This document shows, piece by piece, positions 29,052 to 37,336 of a DNA stretch of 64,000 bases. A program made the position numbers and the translations under genes. Under the pieces are notes generated by a model. The model was not told the origin of the DNA, did no database searches, and saw only the letters and a list, made by a program, of their open reading frames with translations. The DNA is from Blattabacterium sp. (Cryptocercus kyebangensis) (GTDB lineage Bacteria; Bacteroidota; Bacteroidia; Flavobacteriales; Blattabacteriaceae): the NCBI RefSeq assembly GCF_003226855.1, contig NZ_CP029820.1, forward strand, positions 483,501-547,500. Reading direction: 5' to 3'. The first letter of the stretch is position 1. Every line of letters begins with the position of its first letter.

Positions 29052-29525
29052 TTTTTTTTAAATTTTGTTTTTCATATACATGATCTATTTTCAAATTTTT
29101 ACTTTTTGAAGCTTCTACAGATAATCGATCGCAATAATCATTAATATAATGAAGATGATGTCCTTTAACCCATTGAAAAATAATGAAATGTTTATGAAAT
29201 AAATTTAAAAATCGTATCCATAAATCCACATTTTTTTTTTTTTAAAGTTGTTTTTTTCCCATTTAAAAATCCAATTTTTTTGAATAGAATTTATTATATA
29301 TTTAGAATCAGTAAAAACAATAATATTTTGTTTTTTTTTCGTGATTTTTTCTAGACCAACTATTATGGCTAATAGTTCCATTCTATTATTAGTTGTATAA
29401 CGAAATCCTTCGGAAATAACTTTCCAATAAGAAGTCCCGGCTATTTCTATAAAAATAGCATATCCTCCTGGACCAGGATTTCCTTTAGAAGATCCGTCAG
29501 TGTAAATATGAATTTTTTTATTCAC
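29044..29525 (-). CDS. rnhA: Ribonuclease HI, split by a frameshift in a 13-base poly(A) tract
   Basis: Degrades the RNA strand of RNA-DNA hybrids. The first 106-codon frame has YTDGSSKGNPGPGGYA, NNRMELLAI and VFTDSKY with three of the four carboxylates. It then runs out of frame at a run of 13 A on the coding strand (plus 29231-29243). With 14 or 11 A the frame joins DLWIRFLNLFHK, QWVKGHHLHYIN and DYCDRLSVEASKS, supplying the catalytic His and the fourth Asp, and stops at 29044. Everything else is intact, so transcriptional slippage may restore it, or it may be a young pseudogene. The start overlaps the plsC stop by four bases. Confidence 0.85.
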
Positions 29526-30289
29526 GAATTTATCGGTTTATTTTTTTCACGTTCAAATTTTTCTAATTGAAATTGGATTAAATTAAAACATTTTTCTTTT
29601 AGAAAGTTTTTTTCTTTTAAGGATAAGTTTTTTGTTAAAATAGAATGGTGTTGTTTTATTCGTATTTTTCCAGGTCCTCCTTTTATAGGAGATCTAGGAA
29701 ATTTTGTTTTTATATCAGCTATAGTAAATGGAATAATCTCTATTTTTTTTATTATGGCTATATAAAAAGCCCCACTCTTAAAATGATCTAATAAAATAGA
29801 GGGATGAGGAACTCCACCTTCTGGAAAAAGACAGACACTTTTTCCAGAATCTATTTTTTTTTGTATTTGTTTAAATACTTGCATACAACTAGATAAATTT
29901 TTTCTATTTATTAATATATTACTTCGTTTATAAACGAATCCAAAAAAAGGAAGTTTAGCTAATTCCTCTTTTCCTACAAAAACTAAAGGATGATTTCTCA
30001 TCAAAGAATAAATCAACATAATGTCCATGATAGAACTGTGATTGCTGATAATCATGTATTGTTTTTTTTTATCTAAAATTTCTTTATCTTTTTCTAATAC
30101 ATACCAAAAACCCATGAGAAAAAGATTACTTCTAGCCCAAATTTGGTGAAACCAATATGCGATATAATAATATTTATCCTTAAAAAGAAATGGGATAGAA
30201 GCTCCTGCCAATAATGGTATTAGAAATATATTTATTAGAAAAAACCATACACGCCATAATAATATTAATGATGCTTGAATAACTTTCAT
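29522..30289 (-). CDS. plsC: 1-acyl-sn-glycerol-3-phosphate acyltransferase
   Basis: Adds the second acyl chain to lysophosphatidate in membrane lipid synthesis. The 255 residues start with a hydrophobic membrane segment. They contain the HX4D catalytic box ISNHSSIMDIML (near residue 88), the RSNILINR acceptor motif and the FPEGGVPHPS block, a variant of FPEGTRS seen in Bacteroidetes PlsC. It is coupled to rnhA by a four-base overlap. The gene is complete. The upstream 220 bases to fbp hold nothing recognisable beyond probable promoters. Confidence 0.9.
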   Translation of the reverse strand: MKVIQASLILLWRVWFFLINIFLIPLLAGASIPFLFKDKYYYIAYWFHQIWARSNLFLMGFWYVLEKDKEILDKKKQYMIISNHSSIMDIMLIYSLMRNHPLVFVGKEELAKLPFFGFVYKRSNILINRKNLSSCMQVFKQIQKKIDSGKSVCLFPEGGVPHPSILLDHFKSGAFYIAIIKKIEIIPFTIADIKTKFPRSPIKGGPGKIRIKQHHSILTKNLSLKEKNFLKEKCFNLIQFQLEKFEREKNKPINS

Positions 30290-30512
30290 TAATTAACGAA
30301 ATTAATGAATATGTTGTAATTCCTCATCACCCTATGATTTATCATAATGTATTTTTTTTTATTTTTTTTACTATTTGAAGATAAATTTTAAAAAATTTAA
30401 AACTTTTTTTTTAATGTTTAAAAAATAGTTCAAGAAATTTTTTTTCTATAAAAATTGTATAATTCTTTTATAAAAAAAATCTGATATTTATATATCAAGT
30501 ATTTCCTAATAC

Positions 30513-31502
30513 ATGTATACATTGGGAGAATTTATTATAGAAAATAGAGATCGTTTTTCGTATTCTACAGAAGGACTATTGCGTTTATTTAGTTCTATAA
30601 AGCTAGCGGCTAAGGCTATTAATAAGGAAGTTAATAAAGCAGGGTTAACAGAAGAAATTATAGGAAGTTCTGGAATTACTAATATACAAGGAGAAAATCA
30701 ACAAAAATTGGATAATTTTGCACATAAAGTTTTCATAGAATCCTTTAAAAGTAGAAATATAGTTTGTGGAATAGCTTCAGAAGAGAGCAAAGATTTTATA
30801 GTTTTAAAGGGAGAAAAAGAAAATTCTTTTCAAAAAAAATATATTGTTTTAATAGATCCACTAGATGGTTCATCTAATATAGATGTAAATGTATCCATTG
30901 GGACTATATTTTCAGTATATAGGAGAAAATCTTCTATGAATTTAACAATGGAAGATTTTTTACAGAGAGGTAATCAACAAATTTTAGCAGGGTATATTAT
31001 TTATGGATCATCTACAATATTAGTATATACTACAGGTAATGGAGTCCATGGTTTTACTTTGGATCCTTCTGTTGGTACCTTTTATTTATCTCATCCGAAT
31101 CTTCGTTTTCCTAAAATAGAAAGAATTTACTCTATTAATGAAGGAAATTATGCTAGATTTCCTAATGAAATAAAAAAATTTATAAGATATTGTCAAGAAA
31201 AAGAAGGGAATCGTCCTTATACAGCACGTTATATTGGTTCTTTAGTAGGAGATTTTCATAGAAATATGATACAAGGTGGTATTTATATTTATCCTAAAAC
31301 AGCATATTCCCCAAAAGGAAAATTGAGATTACTTTATGAATGTAATCCTATGGCATTTTTAACGGAACAAGCTGGTGGAAAAGCTTCTGATGGGGAAAAA
31401 AGGATTCTAGATATAGAACCTTCAAATTTACATCAAAGAACGCCATTTATTTGTGGACCTGTAGGTATGGTTTCTAAATTAGAAGAATTTATAAATCCAT
31501 AA
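30513..31502 (+). CDS. fbp: Fructose-1,6-bisphosphatase class I
   Basis: Gluconeogenic phosphatase making fructose 6-phosphate. The 329-residue sequence has the metal site IASEESKDF, the [21 protein letters not shown] block that binds metal and phosphate, and the late [19 protein letters not shown]. Class I identity is clear. Retention fits a symbiont that builds hexose phosphates from amino-acid carbon. rnpA begins 7 bases after its stop, so the two probably share a transcript. Confidence 0.95.
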   Translation: MYTLGEFIIENRDRFSYSTEGLLRLFSSIKLAAKAINKEVNKAGLTEEIIGSSGITNIQGENQQKLDNFAHKVFIESFKSRNIVCGIASEESKDFIVLKGEKENSFQKKYIVLIDPLDGSSNIDVNVSIGTIFSVYRRKSSMNLTMEDFLQRGNQQILAGYIIYGSSTILVYTTGNGVHGFTLDPSVGTFYLSHPNLRFPKIERIYSINEGNYARFPNEIKKFIRYCQEKEGNRPYTARYIGSLVGDFHRNMIQGGIYIYPKTAYSPKGKLRLLYECNPMAFLTEQAGGKASDGEKRILDIEPSNLHQRTPFICGPVGMVSKLEEFINP

Positions 31503-31509
31503 GTAAAAT

Positions 31510-31877
31510 ATGAAAGTTCAATTAAAAGGAAAAGGAGAAAAAAATATTATTAATACCATTAAATACGGAAAATCCTTATTTTTTTTTCCAATTTATACAT
31601 ACGTACTCTTACATTCAAATAAAAAATATCAGGAAGGAATAAAACTAATTGGGACTTTAGTAAAAAAAAAAATTTTAAAAAATCGGTTCATAGAAATAGA
31701 ATAAAACGTTTATTACGATCTGCTTTTTTATTGAACAAATTTATTTTAGAAGAAAAAAAAGAGAAATATAAAAGCTATCATATTGTTTTCCTTTATAAAG
31801 GAGTGATTTTACCAAAATTCGAAGAAATTAATCATTCTATGAAAAAAATATTTTATGATATAATCCAATGGGAATAA
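31510..31877 (+). CDS. rnpA: Ribonuclease P protein component, frameshifted in an 11-base poly(A) tract
   Basis: Protein cofactor of RNase P, needed for tRNA 5' maturation. The N-terminal frame gives QLKGKGEKNIINTIKYGKS, then IKLIGTLVKKK, and goes out of frame at a run of 11 A (31662-31672). Adding one A continues as NFKKSVHRNRIKRLLRSAF, the RNR signature of RnpA. It then runs open to the TAA at 31875-31877, giving about 122 residues, the family length. No other lesion exists. Since the RNA subunit is also present (43.4-43.7 kb), a functional protein made through slippage at the A tract is likely. This is an inference, and a sequencing error would look the same. Confidence 0.85.
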
Positions 31878-31888
31878 ATAATAATGGA

Positions 31889-32476
31889 TCATAATCCTTG
31901 TTGAAATAATTGACCTGCATTCGCTCCAAATATTTTTACTGCAAAAGCTAGTAAAATTATTCCAAATATTTTTTTTAGGATATCTAATCCATTATTTCCT
32001 ATTGTTTTAGCAATAAAATCACATCTATCTATAACAAAATAAACCACTATCATATTAAGAATTAAAGATAAAAGAATAATGTTCACATTATAAGTTGTCC
32101 TTAATGAAATTAAAGTGGTTAAAGATCCTGGTCCAGCTATAAGTGGAAAGGCTATTGGAACGATAGAAGTTTGAGCATTTTTGGTTACTTTATGAATATC
32201 TACACCTAATATCATCTCTAGCCCAATTAAAAATAAAACTATAGATCCTGCTACAGAAAAAGAATAGATATCTACACCAATAATTTTTAACATAGGCTGT
32301 CCTAAAAATAAAAAAGATAAAAATATCACAAAAGAAGATATTATTACTTTTTTAGTATCTATGAGGTTCCCTTTAGATTTAAACCCCATAATTATAGGGG
32401 CATTTCCTAGTATATCTATAATACTAAAAAGTATCATAAAACAACTTATTAATGAATTTATCCATTCCATATTCAA
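31889..32476 (-). CDS. MarC family integral membrane protein
   Basis: A 195-residue polytopic membrane protein. The family pattern is visible: an N-terminal helix with LFSIIDILGNAPIIMGF, then FLGQPMLKIIGVDIYSFSVAGSIVLF, and VPIAFPLIAGPGSLTTLI in the middle. About six helices are expected. The molecular function of MarC proteins is not established, despite the name from multiple antibiotic resistance. It is convergent with rnpA (11 bases) and lies downstream of pyrEF, separated by an 18-base perfect inverted repeat. Confidence 0.88.
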   Translation of the reverse strand: MNMEWINSLISCFMILFSIIDILGNAPIIMGFKSKGNLIDTKKVIISSFVIFLSFLFLGQPMLKIIGVDIYSFSVAGSIVLFLIGLEMILGVDIHKVTKNAQTSIVPIAFPLIAGPGSLTTLISLRTTYNVNIILLSLILNMIVVYFVIDRCDFIAKTIGNNGLDILKKIFGIILLAFAVKIFGANAGQLFQQGL

Positions 32477-32506
32477 AATATATTCATAAAATTTTTTAAT
32501 AGAGTT

Positions 32507-32544
32507 AATATAGGATTATTATATGTATATAATAATCCTATATT
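32507..32544. repeat. Perfect 18-base inverted repeat between pyrEF and marC
   Basis: The arm AATATAGGATTATTATAT is followed, after two bases, by its exact reverse complement. Allowing one bulged T, the arms extend with GTTAA and TTAAC. It lies 90 bases after the pyrEF stop and 30 bases before the marC start, both on the minus strand. It could be a terminator, an RNA hairpin in the marC leader or an operator. It is the strongest dyad I found between genes in this window. Confidence 0.85.
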
Positions 32545-32633
32545 TAACCACAAATTAAACAAAAATACAATCATTCTTATTATTTTTAAAAAAAAAATTT
32601 AAATAGATTTTTTTTTTCATTTTTCTTACTTTT

Positions 32634-34001
32634 TTAAAAGCTATTTTCATATGCTTTCCATCCTGCTTCTCTATATTTTTCTGCAACTATTTTTGGATTA
32701 TCGGATTGATAAATAGCTTTTCCAACAATAATGAAATCGCTATTGTTTTTTATAAAAGCTTGATTAGGATGAATGTAAAGATTCCCTTCATAGTTTTTTC
32801 TTGAATCAGAAAAATGTATACCAGGAGTAAATAATAATAATCTATTGTCAACTTTTCTTTGTGCTACTGTTCCAATTACTTTTGAATTTTTCAAAGAAAT
32901 ATTTAATGCTTTTCTTATATAGTTATCATCAGATAATCTTCCAGAAGAAGACATTTCAGATATAGTAATTAACCCAATATTAGAAGGAATATTCAAATTT
33001 TTTATACTTTCACTTCCTGCAAGTACATGTACTGTGATCACATCTGCCCAAGAAGAAATTTTATGGATTCCATGATGTAATTGAAGATAATTAGTAGGTC
33101 CTACGTCGCATAATTTTCGATCTTCAAATAACAAAAATTTCTTTTTTACAGAAATTTTTTTAAGAAAGGTTATGAATGAAAATGAAAAATCACTAATAAT
33201 ATCTACATGAAGTTTTAATCCACAAATTTGATCCCCAATTAAATTTACCAACTCTAAAATTTTTTCAGAATGTATTAAATCTGCTGAAACGATCAAATTA
33301 GTTTTTTTTTTCAATGCTATATCAATAAGTTTTTTCCCTATTGGATGATAAATTTTTTCTTTTTTTTCTTCATAAGAAATACGTTTTTCCTGAATGTTTT
33401 TTATATTTTTTTTTTTGAAAAAAAACTGAATTATATGTATTTCTTTTTTTTTCAAAAGATTTTTCTTTTCTAATATTTTTAAAACTTCTCCTATACGAAA
33501 TAAAGATCGTATATTAAATCCTCTATTTTTTATATTTTCTATTCCTCCTTGTTCACGATCAAGAATAGATAAAATATTTTTTATAATCAATCCTTCTTTC
33601 TCAATATCTATTACAGTTTTTAACAAACTATCTCCACTAGTGATTACATCTTCTATGAGAAGGCAATTTTGTCCTTTTTTGTAAATTCCTTCTATCATTC
33701 TTTTTGTTCCATAACCTTTATTTTCTTTTCTTTTAATAATTAAAGGAATATTAGATCTTAAGGATAAAGTAGTAGCTATAGGTAAAGCCGCATAGGGAAC
33801 TCCACAAATTAATTCAAATGTATGAGATGGAACTTCATTTAAAAGAAGATCCGATAGTTTTATTAATAAATCTGGTCTAGAAGCAATTGGCCTGAAATCT
33901 ATATATATGGGAGAATTCATTCCACTTTTTAAGGTAAAATGACCAAATTTAATAATCCCTAAATTATAAATTTTTAAAAAAAACTGTTCTTTTTCCTTCA
34001 T
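32634..34001 (-). CDS. pyrEF: UMP synthase: orotate phosphoribosyltransferase fused to OMP decarboxylase
   Basis: The last two steps of UMP synthesis in one 455-residue chain. Residues 1-200 are OPRT, with KSGMNSPIYIDFRPIASRP, IKRKENKGYGTKRMIEG and the PRPP loop LIEDVITSGDSLL. Residues from about 215 are OMP decarboxylase, with LKLHVDIISDFS, the catalytic FEDRKLCDVGPT, SSWADVITVHVLAG and the end VGKAIYQSDNPKIVAEKYREA. The order OPRT-ODC is that of animal and plant UMP synthase. FEDRK..D.G followed by ISSWAD also resembles the eukaryotic decarboxylase more than the DLKxxDI of common bacterial PyrF. It is divergent from pyrD with an 82-base gap. Confidence 0.94.
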   Translation of the reverse strand: MKEKEQFFLKIYNLGIIKFGHFTLKSGMNSPIYIDFRPIASRPDLLIKLSDLLLNEVPSHTFELICGVPYAALPIATTLSLRSNIPLIIKRKENKGYGTKRMIEGIYKKGQNCLLIEDVITSGDSLLKTVIDIEKEGLIIKNILSILDREQGGIENIKNRGFNIRSLFRIGEVLKILEKKNLLKKKEIHIIQFFFKKKNIKNIQEKRISYEEKKEKIYHPIGKKLIDIALKKKTNLIVSADLIHSEKILELVNLIGDQICGLKLHVDIISDFSFSFITFLKKISVKKKFLLFEDRKLCDVGPTNYLQLHHGIHKISSWADVITVHVLAGSESIKNLNIPSNIGLITISEMSSSGRLSDDNYIRKALNISLKNSKVIGTVAQRKVDNRLLLFTPGIHFSDSRKNYEGNLYIHPNQAFIKNNSDFIIVGKAIYQSDNPKIVAEKYREAGWKAYENSF

Positions 34002-34083
34002 AAGGAAACCTTTTTTGGTAAAGTTAAAAATTTTATAATTTTATACTTTTAGGATTCGTTTGTAATATTACACAATATATGTT

Positions 34084-35028
34084 ATGATTATGAAAAAAAT
34101 AGATATTTCCACTAATATAAATGGAATAAAATTTTCATCATGTATCATGAATGCCTCAGGGATTCTATGTTGTACAGAAAAAGAACTTTACAATCTTATG
34201 ATTAGTTCTTCAGGAGCTGTTGTGACAAAAAGTTGTACTATGACACCAAGAAAGGGAAATTTAAAACCAAGATATTTTGAATGGAAGGGAGGAAGTATTA
34301 ATTCTATGGGATTGCCAAATCTTGGAATAGATTTTTATTTAGATTTTTTAGAAAAAAAAAATTCTAAAAAACCTTTTTTATTATCTATATCAGGTCTTTC
34401 TATCGAAGAAAACTATATTATTCTTCGTAAAGCGAATCTTTCTTCAAATATTAATGCTATAGAATTAAATTTATCTTGTCCAAATATATTGGAAAGAGAT
34501 AAAATATTGGGTTACGATTTTTCTAAGATTTCGGATTTTTTAGAAAATATATTTCAATTCTATAAAAAACCTTTAGGAGTTAAGTTACCTCCTTATTTTG
34601 AAGATTTTCATTTTAAAAAAATGGCTTTTATATTAAATAAATACCCTATTTTTTTTGTTACTTGTATCAATAGTTTACCAAATGGGATTTATATTGATAT
34701 AAATCAAGAATCTGTAGTAATTCATCCAAAAAAAGGATTTGGTGGAATAGGAGGTTTATCTATAAAACCATTTGCACTTGCTAATGTTCGTAAATTTTAT
34801 ACTTATCTTCGTAAAGATATCCCTATAATAGGATGTGGAGGTATTTGTACTGGAAAAGACGTATTTGAATATATATTGTGTGGAGCATCTGCAGTCCAGA
34901 TTGGAACTCAATTTTTAAAAGAAGGGATTCCTGTATTTGATAGATTAATCAAGGAATTAATTTCTATTCTAAAAAAGAAAAATTATTCATCTATAAATAG
35001 TTTTAAAGGAAAATTAAATGATTTTTAG
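34084..35028 (+). CDS. pyrD: Dihydroorotate dehydrogenase, class 1A (fumarate-type)
   Basis: Oxidises dihydroorotate to orotate. The 314 residues lack the N-terminal membrane extension of class 2 enzymes. The catalytic base is Cys in LNLSCPNI, as in class 1. The segment INSLPNGIYIDINQESVVIH followed by KKGFGGIGGLSIKP matches class 1A enzymes, which are soluble and use fumarate. No pyrK-like partner (class 1B) is adjacent. It is divergent from pyrEF and overlaps the end of proS by four bases. The start could be the ATG at 34084 or 34090. Confidence 0.9.
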   Translation: MIMKKIDISTNINGIKFSSCIMNASGILCCTEKELYNLMISSSGAVVTKSCTMTPRKGNLKPRYFEWKGGSINSMGLPNLGIDFYLDFLEKKNSKKPFLLSISGLSIEENYIILRKANLSSNINAIELNLSCPNILERDKILGYDFSKISDFLENIFQFYKKPLGVKLPPYFEDFHFKKMAFILNKYPIFFVTCINSLPNGIYIDINQESVVIHPKKGFGGIGGLSIKPFALANVRKFYTYLRKDIPIIGCGGICTGKDVFEYILCGASAVQIGTQFLKEGIPVFDRLIKELISILKKKNYSSINSFKGKLNDF

Positions 35029-36497
35029 TAAGATTTAGCAAAAATAACTCGTTGATTAGAAGGGGACCCAGAATAAATACATTTTCCAATTTTTTTTTCA
35101 TTTGGAATAGGAATACAACGTATAGTAGCTTCTGTTTCTTTTTGAATTTTTTTGGCCGTACTAATTTTACCATCCCAATGAGCCAGAATAAAACCACCTG
35201 TATCCTTTATTTTTTTTTTAAAATCTTCATAATTATCTGATATAATAGTTAATTTTTTTGTTCTATTTAAAGCTTTTTGATAAATATTTTTTTGGATTTT
35301 TTCAAGAAGTTCTGGAATCAATTTTATTAAATTATTCCAAGATATATGTACTTTTTCGTAAGTATCTCTTCTAAACACTTCTACTTTTTCCATTTTTATT
35401 TCCTTTTTTCCAATACTAATCCTTATGGGAATTCCCTTCATTTCATATTCATGAAATTTCCATCCTGGAGTAAAAAGTTCTCTATTATCATATTTTATAC
35501 TAATTCCTTTATTTTTAAAAATTTTTTGAATTTTTTCAACTATTTCATTTATCTTAACTAATTCTTTTTTGTTTTTATATATAGGAATAATAACAGTTTG
35601 TATGGGTGCTATTCTTGGAGGTAAGATCAACCCGTGATCATCTGAATGTAACATTGCTAATCCACCTATTAATCTAGTAGATACTCCCCAAGAGGTAGAC
35701 CATACGTATTCTTTTTCCCCATTTTGATTAGTAAATTTTACATCGAAAACTTTTGAAAAATTTTGTCCCAGAAAATGGGAAGTCCCAATTTGTAGAGCTT
35801 TTCCATCTTGCATAAGTGCTTCAATACAATAAGTAGTTACAGATCCAGAAAACTTATCCATATAAGGTTTTATTCCCTTCAATACAGGAATAGCCATAAA
35901 ATTTTCTGAAAATTGTGTATAAATATTTAATATTTTTTTAGTTTCTTCTATAGCTTCTTTTTTTGTAGAATGAGCAGTATGACCTTCTTGCCATAAAAAT
36001 TCAGAAGTTCTTAAAAATAAACGAGTATGCATTTCCCATCTTATAGCATTTCCCCATTGATTAAAAAGAATAGGAAGATCTCTATAAGAATGAATCCAAC
36101 GTCTGTAAGTTTTCCATACGATACTTTCAGAAGTAGGTCTAATTACTAATTCTTCTTGTAATTTAGATTTTGGATCAATCGTTAATTTTTCTTGATTCTT
36201 ATTTTTTTTCAACTTATAATGGGTTACTATAGCACATCCTTTCGAAAAATTCTCAATATGTTTTCGTTCTTTTGAAAAGAAAGATTTAGGAATTAGTAAG
36301 GGAAAATAAACATTTTTATGCCCAGATTCTTTAAACATTTTGTCTAATTTTTCTTTCATTATTTCCCATATAGAGAATCCATATGGTTTAATAATCATAA
36401 ATCCACGGACTCCAGAAAATTCTGCTAATTCAGATTTAATGATAATATCATTATACCATTTGGAATAATCCTTATTACGTTTAGTTAATTGATGCAT
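35025..36497 (-). CDS. proS: Prolyl-tRNA synthetase, short eukaryote/archaeal-like type
   Basis: Charges tRNA-Pro. The 490-residue class II synthetase has the motif 2 region VIRPTSESIVWKTYRRW followed by IRWEMHTRLFLRTSEFLWQE. Motif 3 includes GVSTRLIGGLAMLHSDDHG. There is no editing insertion between motifs 2 and 3, and the C-terminal domain ends with RVIFAKSY. The ProS type with a C-terminal extension and a Tyr at or near the end is the usual form in Bacteroidetes. It is convergent with pyrD, with stop codons overlapping. Confidence 0.95.
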   Translation of the reverse strand: MHQLTKRNKDYSKWYNDIIIKSELAEFSGVRGFMIIKPYGFSIWEIMKEKLDKMFKESGHKNVYFPLLIPKSFFSKERKHIENFSKGCAIVTHYKLKKNKNQEKLTIDPKSKLQEELVIRPTSESIVWKTYRRWIHSYRDLPILFNQWGNAIRWEMHTRLFLRTSEFLWQEGHTAHSTKKEAIEETKKILNIYTQFSENFMAIPVLKGIKPYMDKFSGSVTTYCIEALMQDGKALQIGTSHFLGQNFSKVFDVKFTNQNGEKEYVWSTSWGVSTRLIGGLAMLHSDDHGLILPPRIAPIQTVIIPIYKNKKELVKINEIVEKIQKIFKNKGISIKYDNRELFTPGWKFHEYEMKGIPIRISIGKKEIKMEKVEVFRRDTYEKVHISWNNLIKLIPELLEKIQKNIYQKALNRTKKLTIISDNYEDFKKKIKDTGGFILAHWDGKISTAKKIQKETEATIRCIPIPNEKKIGKCIYSGSPSNQRVIFAKSY

Positions 36498-36621
36498 ATT
36501 GATTTTTAGTAATATTGAAAATCAAAAGGATATGATAAATATAAAAAAATTATTTTATATATACATTTGATTTTATTTCTAAATTAGTAATTAATTAAAT
36601 CAATCGATACGTTATATTATC

Positions 36622-36804
36622 ATGGCACATCCTAAAAGAAGACAATCTAAATCCAGAAAAAATAAAAGAAGAACTCATCTAAAAATAAAGGAACCTTTAT
36701 TAGTTAAATGTTCTTTGACTCATCAAAAGCATTTATATCATAACGCTTATTGGTATGAAAAAAACCTTTATTACAGAGGGAAAAAGGTATTGAAAGAAAA
36801 ATAA
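36622..36804 (+). CDS. rpmF: 50S ribosomal protein L32
   Basis: A 60-residue basic protein starting MAHPKRRQSKSRKNKRRTH, the invariant L32 N-terminus (AVPKRRTSKSRRNKRRAH). The C-terminal zinc-ribbon region has only one Cys (VKCSLTHQKH), so this is the zinc-free variant. It leads the plus-strand group rpmF-accB-accC, a Bacteroidetes order in which L32 is linked to fatty-acid synthesis genes. Confidence 0.93.
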   Translation: MAHPKRRQSKSRKNKRRTHLKIKEPLLVKCSLTHQKHLYHNAYWYEKNLYYRGKKVLKEK

Positions 36805-36847
36805 TCCATATTTATTTAATTATATAGATAATTATATAGAAAAATTT

Positions 36848-37315
36848 ATGGATTACAAAAATATTAAATCGCTTATTCAATTTATTTCTAAGTCTGATAT
36901 TTATGAAATAATGATCAAAATAGGAGAAACAAAAATTCATATTAAAAATAAAATATTTAGAAAAAAGAAAAAAAATCCATTGAATCCTATTTTTTCCAAT
37001 AATAATAGAAGAATATCTTCTCATCTTTCTGATTTTTCCGATAGGTTTTCTAAATTAGAAGAAAAAAATCGTTATATAACCATTAAGTCTCCTATGATTG
37101 GAACTTTTTATCGTAGACCACATCCAGATAAAGATCCTTTTGTTAATGTTGGAGATAAAATAAAAATAGGGAAAAAAGTTTGTGTAATAGAAGCCATGAA
37201 ATTATTTAATGATATAGAATCTGAAGTAGATGGAAAAATTATTAAAATTCTTGTAAAGGACTCTTCTCCAGTTGATTATGATCAGCCTTTATTTCTTTTA
37301 GATCCTGATTATTAG
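36848..37315 (+). CDS. accB: Biotin carboxyl carrier protein of acetyl-CoA carboxylase
   Basis: A 155-residue AccB. The C-terminal biotinyl domain has IKSPMIGTFYRRPHPDKDPF, and the biotin-accepting Lys is in VIEAMKLFNDIE near residue 121. The N-terminal half is a variable linker, here rich in Lys and Ser. It carries the carboxyl group from AccC to the transferase at the start of fatty-acid synthesis. It lies between rpmF (43 bases) and accC (21 bases). Biotin ligase is not in the window. Confidence 0.95.
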   Translation: MDYKNIKSLIQFISKSDIYEIMIKIGETKIHIKNKIFRKKKKNPLNPIFSNNNRRISSHLSDFSDRFSKLEEKNRYITIKSPMIGTFYRRPHPDKDPFVNVGDKIKIGKKVCVIEAMKLFNDIESEVDGKIIKILVKDSSPVDYDQPLFLLDPDY

Positions 37316-37336
37316 TCTTTTAATTCCAATAAATAT

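Noticed and set aside
30290-30512. Possible small gene or RNA between plsC and fbp
   Set aside because: The 223 bases are mostly A/T runs with no open frame or stable fold that I could support.
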